This document shows positions 1 to 8,046 of a DNA stretch of 64,000 bases, piece by piece. Origin of the DNA: Firmicutes bacterium CAG:24053_14 (GTDB lineage Bacteria > Bacillota > Clostridia > Oscillospirales > Oscillospiraceae); assembly GCA_001916715.1 (NCBI GenBank), contig MNSZ01000051.1, forward strand, positions 38,715 through 102,714. The letters run 5' to 3'. Both the position numbers and the translations under genes were made by a program. Each line of letters begins with the position of its first letter. The stretch's first letter is position 1. Below the pieces are notes generated by a model, which saw only the letters and a program-made list of their open reading frames with translations, made no database searches and was not told the origin of the DNA.

Positions 1-55
1 CGAGCCCGAAGAGTGGCTCGATGGAGATACGGAAGAATAGTAGATGGAATGGGGG

Positions 56-86
56 AGTCCTCCGGTCGCGGACCGGGGGACTTTCT
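56..86 (+). terminator. Hairpin, possible terminator of an upstream unit
   Basis: A strong stem (56-67 with 71-82, GCG loop, one T-G wobble) is followed by a pyrimidine-rich tail. A second small hairpin pairs CGAGCC at 1-6 with GGCTCG at 15-20. No convincing reading frame covers 1-120, so this may be the 3' end of an RNA or transcript that begins outside the window. What the transcript is cannot be told. Confidence 0.3.
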
Positions 87-176
87 CTGTCCGCCGAAAA
101 AACACACAAATGCAGGCCTGCAAATTTGTCGAGTATCACTATTTATAAAACGGGTAAAAGGTGGTATACTGTCTTT

Positions 177-309
177 ACAGAGGGCAATGCAGAGGTCATT
201 ATCCCACCCGGCTGGCATAATGCAGGGCCGCGGCCTCGCTTTCGGGAGAATATGCCCCACAAAATACAAACGCACCGCACGGTTATCCCCCGTGCGGTGC
301 AACTTTTTT
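177..309 (+). ncRNA. Candidate small RNA, copy 1 of 3
   Basis: A -10 box (TATACT, 165-170) starts a roughly 132-nt non-coding stretch that ends in a strong terminator: GCACCGCACGG at 272-282 pairs with CCGTGCGGTGC at 290-300, then TTTTTT at 304-309. GGGCA near 182 can pair with TGCCC near 252, and GAGG near 191 with CCTC near 232. The same promoter-to-terminator layout and length recur at 31498-31631 and 46194-46330. Copy 3 is most alike, with shared blocks such as GGGAGAATATGCCCC. I do not recognise a named RNA family. It could instead be only a repeated promoter-terminator spacer. Confidence 0.45.
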
Positions 310-327
310 GCCCTTTTTAACTCTCAA

Positions 328-516
328 AACTATCAAAAAGTGTACTTTTTGATAGTTGCTGTCATTACATGCTATGATAACAGAATGTTCACAAAAATGC
401 AATACGTTACCGCCTGTTTTGTCTAAAAATACTTGCATTTTTGCCAGTAGTTAGCAGTTACGAACTCGTTTTTCGTGCAAGAGGTTTACTATCAAAAAGT
501 ACACCTTTTGATATCT
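328..516. promoter_or_regulatory. Invertible promoter segment, OFF orientation
   Basis: Two palindromic sites flank about 130 bp. The left site (328-357) has perfect 14-bp arms AACTATCAAAAAGT around a central GT. The right site (487-516) matches the reverse complement of the left at 26 of 30 positions, with central AC. Between them a promoter on the minus strand (-35 TTGCAT at 402-397, 17-bp spacer, -10 TATCAT at 379-374) points away from the SLH gene. The paralogous region at 46349-46534 carries the same segment reversed (about 80% identical after reverse-complementing), with the outer flanks collinear. The recombinase is not identified. Confidence 0.75.
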
Positions 517-550
517 GCTCTTATAAAAATTGAATTTTTGGGAGGAAAAG

Positions 551-2635
551 ATGAAAAAACGAGTATTAAGTCTGCTGCTCGTGCTGCTCATGGTCGTGAG
601 CTTGGTGCCTATAAGCGCACTGGCGGCAACAACCTATTACATCAATGGTGTAGCAGTCAGGTATGATGATTTCAGTTCTTCACCGAATGAATGCTGGGTT
701 TATGCAAACAACATTTACAACAAAATTTGGGGACACAATTTCACAAATTCTTTTAGCGATGGTGAAAATTCACTCCGAAACCTTTCGGATTCAGAACTAA
801 CATTGACAGCGGCGCATCTTAAAGCCTATGTAAGCAATGCAGCAATAGGCTCTTGTTTGCGTATATGCAATGGTGAGTACTTACATGGCTCGGATGGATG
901 GGGGCACAGCCAAATTATTGTGCAGAAAGATGATAGTGGATTTACGGTGTTTGAGGGTGGCCTAAGTAGCTATCCTTATTGCAGGGAAAAATACTATACG
1001 TGGAACGAATACGTTAACACCGGCTGGCTGGGTGGAACCTATTCTTACATAAAGTATGTGAAATGGCCGGGTGCACCTGCTATTAATGTTGGTGAACCAG
1101 AGGCTGTCCTTTCTAATTTCTCATTTCAAAACCTGCTAAAAAGAGGATCGACACCGAATTCATCTGGAACGATTACGGCAAATCGCCCCCTAAACTGGGT
1201 TTGGATTGGTGTTGATACGAAAGACAATCAGAGCGTAATTAGCGCTGAAGCAAACCCCTTCACATACTCTTTTGACATTTCAAGTTTAATGACAACGATG
1301 CAATTCTCTAAACTTCCCATTGGGGAATACGTTTTCAAAATTCATGCTGTCGTAGACGGGAAGTATTTCGGGCTTTGCGAACAATCACTTTGTGTAGTCG
1401 AAAGTGGAGAGGTACTTGCAAAGGATGTCTCTTTTCCAAGTAATATAACCGTCTGGGAAAAGGTGACTCTGTCTGGTCAGGTGCTTTCATCTGCATCTAT
1501 GAATTGGGTGTGGATTGGAATTGACACACTTGATAATCAGAACGTTCAAAGTTTTGAATGTAACCCATATACAACAAAATTTGATGTAAGTGATGCGAAT
1601 GAAACAATAAATACGGCCAGACTAGCTCAAGGAACATATGCCTTTAAGATTCATGTAGTATTAAGCGGAGAATACTATGGTGCTTATTATAAAGAGTTCA
1701 CCGTAGGGAACCCAGAAATTACGGTCACATTTGACCCAAATGGTGGTAGTGTATCGCCTACAAGCAAGACAATAACAAAAGGTATAGCATATGGTATCTT
1801 ACCGATTCCCACAAAAACGAATTATACCTTTAAAGGCTGGTATACCGAAGCCTCCGGTGGCTCAAAAGTGACATCTTCAACAACTGTAACCGCGATAGCT
1901 AACCACACATTGTATGCTCATTGGACATCCGCACACACCCACGACTACAAAGCAACAGTGACAAAGCCGACCTGTACCGAGCGCGGCTACACGACCTATA
2001 CCTGCTCGGTTTGCGGCGACAGCTACAAGGGCAGCTATGTTGATCCTCTCGGCCATAACTACAAAAACGGCACATGCACTCGCTGCGGCGTGAAAGACCC
2101 CAACTACAAGCCGCAGGCAAACTTCACCGACGTGGCGGCCGGATCGTACTGCTATGACGCGGTGCAGTGGGCAGTCGCAAACGGTATAACCAACGGTACG
2201 GATGCAACGCACTTCTCTCCGAACGCAGGCTGCACTCGCGGCCAGGTCGTGACTTTCCTCTGGCGCGCAGCAGGCGAGCCTACCGTCGGCGGAAACGTCG
2301 GATTTGTTGATGTGACGCCCGGCTCGTACTGCTACGAGGCCGTAAAATGGGCAGTCGCAAACGGCATAACCAAGGGAACCGACGCAACGCACTTCTCGCC
2401 GAACGCGACCTGTACTCGCGGCCAGGTGGTAACGTTCATGTACCGCGCCGCCGGTGAGCCTACAGTCGGCGGAAGCAACGGCTTTGTTGACGTAGCGGCA
2501 GGTTCGTATTGCTACAACGCCGTGCAGTGGGCAGTGGCAAACGGTATAACCAAGGGCACGGACACGACGCACTTCTCCCCGAACGCAACCTGCACACGCG
2601 GCCAGGTCGTAACATTCCTGTACAGAGCACAGTAA
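551..2635 (+). CDS. SLH-anchored secreted protein with papain/NlpC-like cysteine peptidase module
   Basis: 694 aa, started at ATG 551 because GGAGG lies at 541-545 and the product then begins with a signal peptide (residues 1-26, MKK plus a Leu/Val-rich core ending ALA). Residues 30-175 look like a cysteine-peptidase fold: C48 in NECWVYA and H119 in GHSQIIV are the likely catalytic pair. Two related modules of about 100 residues follow (roughly 186-292 and 296-390, both with NWVWIG), then an InlB/Flg_new-type repeat (395-466), a Cys-rich CxxC module (468-525) and three SLH domains (530-694) for cell-wall polymer binding. The SLH part is nearly identical in DNA to the gene at 46570. Its promoter segment is in the OFF orientation, so it is probably silent in this cell state. 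The substrate is unknown. Confidence 0.85.
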   Translation: MKKRVLSLLLVLLMVVSLVPISALAATTYYINGVAVRYDDFSSSPNECWVYANNIYNKIWGHNFTNSFSDGENSLRNLSDSELTLTAAHLKAYVSNAAIGSCLRICNGEYLHGSDGWGHSQIIVQKDDSGFTVFEGGLSSYPYCREKYYTWNEYVNTGWLGGTYSYIKYVKWPGAPAINVGEPEAVLSNFSFQNLLKRGSTPNSSGTITANRPLNWVWIGVDTKDNQSVISAEANPFTYSFDISSLMTTMQFSKLPIGEYVFKIHAVVDGKYFGLCEQSLCVVESGEVLAKDVSFPSNITVWEKVTLSGQVLSSASMNWVWIGIDTLDNQNVQSFECNPYTTKFDVSDANETINTARLAQGTYAFKIHVVLSGEYYGAYYKEFTVGNPEITVTFDPNGGSVSPTSKTITKGIAYGILPIPTKTNYTFKGWYTEASGGSKVTSSTTVTAIANHTLYAHWTSAHTHDYKATVTKPTCTERGYTTYTCSVCGDSYKGSYVDPLGHNYKNGTCTRCGVKDPNYKPQANFTDVAAGSYCYDAVQWAVANGITNGTDATHFSPNAGCTRGQVVTFLWRAAGEPTVGGNVGFVDVTPGSYCYEAVKWAVANGITKGTDATHFSPNATCTRGQVVTFMYRAAGEPTVGGSNGFVDVAAGSYCYNAVQWAVANGITKGTDTTHFSPNATCTRGQVVTFLYRAQ

Positions 2636-2651
2636 GCGCAAAATACAAACA

Positions 2652-2683
2652 CACCGCACGAATTTCGTGCGGTGCGTTTTTTT
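2652..2683 (+). terminator. Rho-independent terminator
   Basis: CACCGCACGAA (2652-2662) pairs with TTCGTGCGGTG (2664-2674), followed by a T-run. It ends the SLH gene at 551. The stem is of the same repeat type as the small-RNA terminators. Confidence 0.85.
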
Positions 2684-2695
2684 GCAATCTATCTC

Positions 2696-2744
2696 TTGAC
2701 AAAGGTACGAAATCGTACTATACTTTGCAAGTATGATTTCGGAC
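2696..2744 (+). promoter_or_regulatory. marR promoter with two operator-like sites
   Basis: TTGACA (2696-2701), 17-bp spacer, TATACT (2719-2724). The spacer holds the palindrome GTACGA-AA-TCGTAC (2705-2718). A second copy, GTATGATTTCGGAC (2731-2744), matches its reverse complement at 12 of 14 positions just after the start point. This layout fits negative autoregulation by the MarR protein encoded next. Confidence 0.75.
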
Positions 2745-2759
2745 TAAAGCGAGGTAAAC

Positions 2760-3200
2760 ATGACACAGCAATCAAAACAGCTGCGCCGCTTCAACCGCCT
2801 TGTCGGCGAAACGGACGCGGTGTACCACGAGCTTGCAAATCGGCTCGGACTTTCCGACAGCGCTTTTCAGATACTTTATACGCTCCAATCTGAGGACGGG
2901 GCTTGCCCGCTGCGCGATATATGCGCCTTTTCCGGGCTTACGAAGCAGACGGTCAACTCTGCCCTGCGCAAGCTTGAAGCCGAGGGCAGAGTTACAACCG
3001 AAAGCAGCGGCGCGCGCCATAAGACGGTCACGCTCACCCCGAGGGGTGCGGAGCTTGCGGAAAAAACGGTGGCAAAGGTTATAGAGATAGAAAACGAGAT
3101 CCTTGGCTCATGGCCGGCCGAGGATCTTGAAAAATACATTCGGCTCACGGAGGAATTTCTTGTTTCCGTGCGCGCAAGGGCAGAGGAGGTGCATTCATGA
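2760..3200 (+). CDS. MarR-family transcriptional regulator
   Basis: 146 aa winged-helix regulator. The helix-turn-helix lies around residues 45-75 (LRDICAFSGLTKQTVNSALRK), followed by the wing (GRVTTESSGARHKTVTLT) and C-terminal dimerisation helices. Its ATG at 2760 has GAGG just upstream. The stop overlaps the start of the MATE transporter (ATGA), so the two are co-translated. MarR proteins next to efflux pumps usually repress them and release on binding a small ligand. Two operator-like palindromes sit in its promoter. Confidence 0.88.
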   Translation: MTQQSKQLRRFNRLVGETDAVYHELANRLGLSDSAFQILYTLQSEDGACPLRDICAFSGLTKQTVNSALRKLEAEGRVTTESSGARHKTVTLTPRGAELAEKTVAKVIEIENEILGSWPAEDLEKYIRLTEEFLVSVRARAEEVHS

Positions 3201-4525
3201 ACATAAAGCTTTCGGATCATTTTGACTATAAGCGACTGCTCAGGTTTGCGCTGCCGTCGATAATTATGATGATCTTCACGTCGATCTACGGCATAGTAGA
3301 CGGATTTTTCGTGTCGAATTTTGCCGGCAAAACATCATTTGCGGCGGTCAACCTGATAATGCCGCTGCTGCTTGTGCTCGGCTGCGTTGGCTTCATGTTC
3401 GGAACCGGCGGCGGAGCACTTATCGCCAAAACCATGGGCGAGCGCAAGGCCGACAAGGCAAACGAGATATTCACGCTTATAATCACCGTTTCCGCGCTGT
3501 GCGGCGTTGTGCTTGCGGTGCTGGGATTTTTCCTGCTGCGCCCGGTTGCAAAATTCATGGGCGCGGAGGGTGAGCTTTTAGAGCAGAGCATAATTTACGG
3601 CCGCATCATCCTGCTTGCGCTGCCGTTTTATATTTTGCAGTTTGAGTTTCAGTGCCTGTTCGCAATGGCCGAAAAGCCCAAGCTCGGCCTGTACGTCACC
3701 GTTGCGTCCGGCGTAGCGAACATGATACTTGATGCGCTGCTCGTCGGCGTGATACCGCTCGGCGTGACCGGTGCTGCGGCGGCCACCGCGATAAGCGAAT
3801 TCATCGGCGGAGTCATTCCACTGCTATATTTTGCACGCAAAAACGACAGCCGTCTGCGCCTTGTGAAATTCAAATTCGACGTCAAGGCGCTGCTCAAAAC
3901 CTGCACGAACGGCTCGTCGGAGTTTATGAGCAACGTTTCCATGTCGATCGTGAGCATGCTGTATAATATGCAGCTTATGAAATACGCCGGGGCCGACGGC
4001 ATTGCGGTATACGGCGTGCTTATGTATGTAAGCATGATATTCCAGGCTATTTTTATTGGCTTTGCGGTCGGAACGGCGCCGATAATCGGCTTTAACTTCG
4101 GGGCGCAGAACACAAGCGAGCTGAAAGGCCTGCTGTCAAAAAGCCTGCGCATAATCGGCGTGTGCGCCGTATTCATGTTCGCTGCCGGCGAGCTTTTCGC
4201 AAGGCCGCTTGGCAAATTGTTCGTCGGGTATGACGAGGAGCTTCTTGCGATGACGGTCCATGCATTCTCCATATTCTCATTCTCGTTCCTGTTCTCGGGC
4301 TTTTCGATCTTCGGCTCGTCGTTTTTCACCGCGCTCAACGACGGCTTGACCAGCGCGATGATATCGTTCCTGCGAACTTTGGTGTTCCAGCTTGCGGCGG
4401 TGTTGCTGTTTCCGATCATCTGGGAGCTGGACGGAATATGGCTGTCCATCGTCGGAGCGGAGGTTATGTCGATAACGGCAACGGTGCTTTTTCTTATCGG
4501 AAAGCGCAAGCGCTACGGCTATTAA
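3197..4525 (+). CDS. MATE-family multidrug/Na+ (or H+) efflux transporter
   Basis: 442 aa with about 12 membrane segments and the two-fold repeat of the MATE family, for example SIYGIVDGFFVSNFAG in the first helix pair and NFGAQN in the second half. It exports cationic drugs or metabolites in exchange for Na+ or H+. It overlaps marR by 4 bp and is preceded by GAGGAGGTG, so it forms a marR-MATE operon controlled from the promoter at 2696. Substrate not predictable. Confidence 0.88.
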   Translation: MNIKLSDHFDYKRLLRFALPSIIMMIFTSIYGIVDGFFVSNFAGKTSFAAVNLIMPLLLVLGCVGFMFGTGGGALIAKTMGERKADKANEIFTLIITVSALCGVVLAVLGFFLLRPVAKFMGAEGELLEQSIIYGRIILLALPFYILQFEFQCLFAMAEKPKLGLYVTVASGVANMILDALLVGVIPLGVTGAAAATAISEFIGGVIPLLYFARKNDSRLRLVKFKFDVKALLKTCTNGSSEFMSNVSMSIVSMLYNMQLMKYAGADGIAVYGVLMYVSMIFQAIFIGFAVGTAPIIGFNFGAQNTSELKGLLSKSLRIIGVCAVFMFAAGELFARPLGKLFVGYDEELLAMTVHAFSIFSFSFLFSGFSIFGSSFFTALNDGLTSAMISFLRTLVFQLAAVLLFPIIWELDGIWLSIVGAEVMSITATVLFLIGKRKRYGY

Positions 4526-4580
4526 TTTTAACTTTTTTTGCCCTGAACACGCAGTTCAGGGCAATTTTTTGTAAATAAGC

Positions 4581-4636
4581 TTGCAAATATGCAAAGTTTG
4601 TGTTATTATTGGTATACATACCAATAATAACACAAA
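4581..4636 (+). promoter_or_regulatory. tetR promoter overlapped by a 40-bp palindrome
   Basis: TTGCAA (4581-4586), 17-bp spacer, TATTAT (4604-4609). Perfect 19-bp arms at 4597-4615 and 4618-4636 around a central AC form a 40-bp palindrome covering the -10 box and transcription start. It is a likely operator for the TetR protein encoded next. In the transcript it would also fold into a hairpin in front of the gene. Confidence 0.7.
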
Positions 4637-4673
4637 GAAGGAAGGGATCAGTATCACTATCACACATACGAGC

Positions 4674-5363
4674 ATGGCTGCAAAAAAGCGAATACTCACG
4701 GCATGTGTTCGCCTGTTTATCGAGCGCGGCTATAACGGCACGACGGTTGCCGAGATAATCAAGGAAGCTGACGTATCCGCCAGCTCGTTCCAGAATATTT
4801 TCCGTTCCAAGGACGGAGTGCTCAGCGAGCTTGCGGCGTTCATGTTTGCCGGTCAGTTCAAGGCTGCGCGCACGGTGGCTGATCCCGGCGATTCTCCCGC
4901 AATGCTATATGCGATCGAGACCGCGCTTCAGCTTACGATAACCGAGCTTAACGACAATCTGCGCGATATTTATGTCGAGGCATATTCGCACGAGGCGACG
5001 ATGGAGTATATCTATCAAAGCACGACGGCGGAGCTTTACCGCATCTTCGGATCGTATCTGCCCGATTATACCGAGAGCGATTTTTACGAGTTGGAGATCG
5101 GCTCGGCCGGCATAATGCGCGGCTATATGTCGCGCGGCTGCGACATGTATTTCACGCTGGAAAGGAAGCTCGAGCGGTTCCTTAGCATGAGCCTCGGCGT
5201 TTATAACGTGCCCGAGGACGAGCGGCGGCGGATAATCGACCGCATTCTTGAGCTTGACATGCGCGCAATAGCGACAAGCGTTCTGCACGAGCTTGTGCAG
5301 ATGCTCGCCGACCACTTCGATTTCGCGCTCGACGACGAGATCGAATCGGCTCTTGTGCAGTGA
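4674..5363 (+). CDS. TetR/AcrR-family transcriptional regulator
   Basis: 229 aa. Residues 1-50 form the TetR DNA-binding domain (AKKRILTACVRLFIERGYNGTT..EIIKEADVS..FQNIFRSKDGVL); the rest is a divergent helical ligand-binding domain. ATG 4674 is chosen because the domain begins there, but the nearest purine-rich site (AAGGAAGGG, 4638-4646) is about 27 nt upstream, so the start is uncertain. Upstream extension would run into the palindrome. No obvious target gene is linked: the gene stands alone between terminators. Autoregulation through the 4597-4636 palindrome is likely. Confidence 0.82.
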   Translation: MAAKKRILTACVRLFIERGYNGTTVAEIIKEADVSASSFQNIFRSKDGVLSELAAFMFAGQFKAARTVADPGDSPAMLYAIETALQLTITELNDNLRDIYVEAYSHEATMEYIYQSTTAELYRIFGSYLPDYTESDFYELEIGSAGIMRGYMSRGCDMYFTLERKLERFLSMSLGVYNVPEDERRRIIDRILELDMRAIATSVLHELVQMLADHFDFALDDEIESALVQ

Positions 5364-5392
5364 AAAAATAATTATTTAATAGTATATGAAAG

Positions 5393-5422
5393 CCGGGCGT
5401 TTTTGTTGAACGCCCGGTTTTT
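5393..5422 (+). terminator. Rho-independent terminator
   Basis: CCGGGCGTT (5393-5401) pairs with AACGCCCGG (5409-5417), followed by TTTTT. It ends the tetR transcript. Confidence 0.88.
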
Positions 5423-5480
5423 CGCGCTGTTTCAAGCAAAAATCGGGCAAAGCCGCATGCTCATAACGGAGGCTTGTATC

Positions 5481-5508
5481 TTGACATGTCGGGCAAATAT
5501 GTTATAAT
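5481..5508 (+). promoter_or_regulatory. Promoter of SLH protein gene
   Basis: Near-consensus housekeeping promoter: TTGACA (5481-5486), 16-bp spacer, TATAAT (5503-5508), about 70 nt ahead of the start codon at 5581. Confidence 0.8.
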
Positions 5509-5580
5509 CTAACTACCGATTGCCGTTACAGGAAAGTGCGGCATAAAAATCCAACATAATGAATTGTTACAGGAGGAAAC

Positions 5581-7929
5581 ATGAAAAAGAGACTTATCAG
5601 CATGCTGATGGCAGTCCTCATGATCGCATCCCTGCTGCCTGCTGCCGCTCTGGCAGAGGCTACGGCAACGGATACTCATGAGCATAAGTATACCACCGTT
5701 AGCATCAAGAAGGACGCTGAGAAGAAAACTCCCGGCGTAGAGTACAAAGTCTGCAAGGAATGCGGCAAGATAGACCCTGCTTCTATCTCTATCAAAATCA
5801 AAGCATTTGCTCTGCTATGGAACCAGTGCGGGAAGTGCGAGACCGGCAAGACCATGGTCGTTAAGGCTGCAAGCTGCCGCAACGAAGGTCTTACCATAAG
5901 CTACTGCGAGAAGTGCGGCAAGGCTTTTCCGATCAAAGAATTTGCTGATAAGGCATATAAAGTAGATGCTGCTCTTGACCACGTTTATGATAACTTCAGT
6001 GTTGAAGTTAAGCCCATCTGCACCGAAGACGGTTGGGGATATGTTACCTGCAAGCTCTGCGGCGATCCGCAGTTTGTTGCAGGCGCAGAAGCAGCCGTTA
6101 AATTTGTCAAGGCTGATAATTTTAACAGCGTTAAAGACTTTGAAGCTCGCGTCCGCGAAGTAAATGCAATGTTTGCCGCAGTAAACCCCGAACACAAGTA
6201 TAAGACCATGTTCGTAGCTGTTACAGAGCCTATGAAAGCAGCGGACGGCAAGATGCTCAAGCCTGCTGAAAAAGCTTCCCATATATCCACTGTAAATAGC
6301 AAAGCATATGTGTTTAATACGACAACCGGCGAATATGTAACAGATGATAACGCGGCGAACTTCCATGCTGGATACACAGGCGATCAAGTCTGCCCCTACT
6401 GCAAAAATGCGTATATAATAGGTAAACCTATTACTCACAATTGGGGTGTTGCCGAAAAAGGTAACGGTGGATTCCCCGAAGATAACAGCTATGGTAAGGC
6501 TGATATTATCGAGTGCAAAGATTGCAACTACACAGGCGGTGCTTATATTTACAGTGTAAATAGCTGGTACGATGAGAGCACGGCAAAAGATCCAACTTGC
6601 ACAGAGCCGGGTAATTATGCTACCTATTACTGGAGAGACAGCAACGGCGAGATCCAGCATAAGGATGGCGATGTAAGGCCTGCAACCGGACATAATTTTG
6701 TTGCTGCACCTGGTAAGCCTGTTAATGGCCACGAGGACGGCTATATCTATGTTGACTATGAGGTCTGCACAAAATGTGGAGATCATAGAGGCGATGAAAG
6801 CAAAAAGGTCGAGCTTAAAGCTCCCAGTGCTACATGCAAGTATGAACCCGAAGTTCTCGTTCCTGCAACATGCAACAGCTACGGTCTGAGTATCAGCAAG
6901 TGCCCTGTTTGCGGCGCATACGAGAAAACCGAAGCTGGCGCATATGTTACGGCAACTATTGCTAAGGAGAAGAAGCACGTTGCATCTGACAAGCTTGCCA
7001 ATGTCAAGGAAGCGACCTGCACCGAAGTCGGCTACACCGGCGATAAGGTCTGCAAGTTCTGCGGCATCGTCATGGAGAAAGGCAAAGAGATCCCCATGAT
7101 CGATCACACCCCCATGGACGTTGATGCAAAGGCTCCCACCTGCACCGAGCCCGGCGTTACCAAGGGCACTGTCTGCAAGGTCTGCGGCACCGTCCTGAGC
7201 GCTCAGGAGACCGTTCCCGCACTCGGCCACAAGACCGAGCTTGTGAACGCTAAGGAAGCGACCTGCCTCGAGGCCGGCTACACCGGCGATAAGGTCTGCA
7301 CCCGCTGCAATGTGACCCTCGAAAAGGGCAAGGATATCAAGGCTCTCGGCCACAACTATGTTAAGGGCGTCTGCACCCGCTGCGACGCAAAGCAGCCCGG
7401 CTACAACCCGTTCACCGATGTCAAGAAGGGTCCCTACTTTGATGCGATCCTGTGGGCATACTGCAACGGCGTTACCAACGGCATTTCCGACACTGTATTC
7501 GGCGTTGACAACGGCTGCACTCGCGCTCAGATAGTCACCTTCCTGTATCGCGCGGCAGGCCAGCCGAAGGTCGAGAACGTTAAGAACCCGTTCACCGACG
7601 TGAGCAAAAACAGCACCTACTACAACGCGATCATGTGGGCTGTCGAAAACGGCATCACCACCGGCAAGACCGCTACCAGCTTCGACCCGAATGCAGTTTG
7701 CACTCGCGGCCAGATAGTCACCTTCCTGTGGCGCTATGAGAAGGCCCCCATCGTAAGCAGCCTTGCAAAGTTTGACGATGTTGCTGCAGGCTCCTACTGC
7801 TACAATGCAGTTATGTGGGCTGTTGAAAACGGCATCACCAACGGCAAGACCACGACCACCTTTGCGCCCAATGATACCTGCACCCGCGCACAGGCAGTCA
7901 CCTTCATTTACCGCGAGTTCGCAAAGTAA
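5581..7929 (+). CDS. SLH-anchored secreted protein with many CxxC repeat modules
   Basis: 782 aa. A signal peptide (about 1-25) is followed by some 570 residues of repeated Cys-rich modules, each with paired CxxCG knuckles (CKECG, CEKCG, CKLCG, CPYC, CKFCG, CTRCN) and a recurring ATCTExGYTGDKVC phrase spaced about 40 residues apart. Three SLH domains end the protein (about 605-782). The paired CxxC motifs look like small zinc-ribbon-type folds, which is unusual outside the cell; disulfides are the alternative. ATG 5581 has AGGAGG just upstream and its own consensus promoter. No enzymatic domain is seen, so a structural or adhesive surface role is inferred. Confidence 0.82.
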   Translation: MKKRLISMLMAVLMIASLLPAAALAEATATDTHEHKYTTVSIKKDAEKKTPGVEYKVCKECGKIDPASISIKIKAFALLWNQCGKCETGKTMVVKAASCRNEGLTISYCEKCGKAFPIKEFADKAYKVDAALDHVYDNFSVEVKPICTEDGWGYVTCKLCGDPQFVAGAEAAVKFVKADNFNSVKDFEARVREVNAMFAAVNPEHKYKTMFVAVTEPMKAADGKMLKPAEKASHISTVNSKAYVFNTTTGEYVTDDNAANFHAGYTGDQVCPYCKNAYIIGKPITHNWGVAEKGNGGFPEDNSYGKADIIECKDCNYTGGAYIYSVNSWYDESTAKDPTCTEPGNYATYYWRDSNGEIQHKDGDVRPATGHNFVAAPGKPVNGHEDGYIYVDYEVCTKCGDHRGDESKKVELKAPSATCKYEPEVLVPATCNSYGLSISKCPVCGAYEKTEAGAYVTATIAKEKKHVASDKLANVKEATCTEVGYTGDKVCKFCGIVMEKGKEIPMIDHTPMDVDAKAPTCTEPGVTKGTVCKVCGTVLSAQETVPALGHKTELVNAKEATCLEAGYTGDKVCTRCNVTLEKGKDIKALGHNYVKGVCTRCDAKQPGYNPFTDVKKGPYFDAILWAYCNGVTNGISDTVFGVDNGCTRAQIVTFLYRAAGQPKVENVKNPFTDVSKNSTYYNAIMWAVENGITTGKTATSFDPNAVCTRGQIVTFLWRYEKAPIVSSLAKFDDVAAGSYCYNAVMWAVENGITNGKTTTTFAPNDTCTRAQAVTFIYREFAK

Positions 7930-7950
7930 ATAAAGAATAATCACGATAAT

Positions 7951-7985
7951 AACTCCACGTCCTCGGACGTGGAGTTATTTTTTTC
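7951..7985 (+). terminator. Rho-independent terminator
   Basis: AACTCCACGTCC (7951-7962) pairs perfectly with GGACGTGGAGTT (7965-7976), then ATTTTTTTTC. It ends the SLH gene at 5581. Confidence 0.92.
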
Positions 7986-8046
7986 TTGCAATGCGTTTAT
8001 TTGTATAATATACTTTATAAGGAAATTTCGCAAATGGGAGGTCATT

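Noticed and set aside
177..309. Known riboswitch (THF, glycine or c-di-GMP type) as identity of the repeated RNA
   Set aside because: None of the conserved cores I know fits, and the RNA ends in its own terminator without a regulated gene directly attached in all copies.
13..426. 137-aa and 99-aa frames at the left edge
   Set aside because: They run through the candidate RNA, its terminator and the invertible segment; no ribosome site and no protein-like composition.
1877..2659. Minus-strand frames over the SLH regions (also 47950-48432)
   Set aside because: Same antisense pattern at both SLH copies because the SLH DNA is nearly identical, not an independent gene.
5815..7944. 709-aa minus-strand reading frame across the SLH gene at 5581
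   Set aside because: Antisense shadow: repeated Cys/Gly codons of the real gene keep the opposite frame open. No ribosome site, low-complexity Val/Ala/Cys product.
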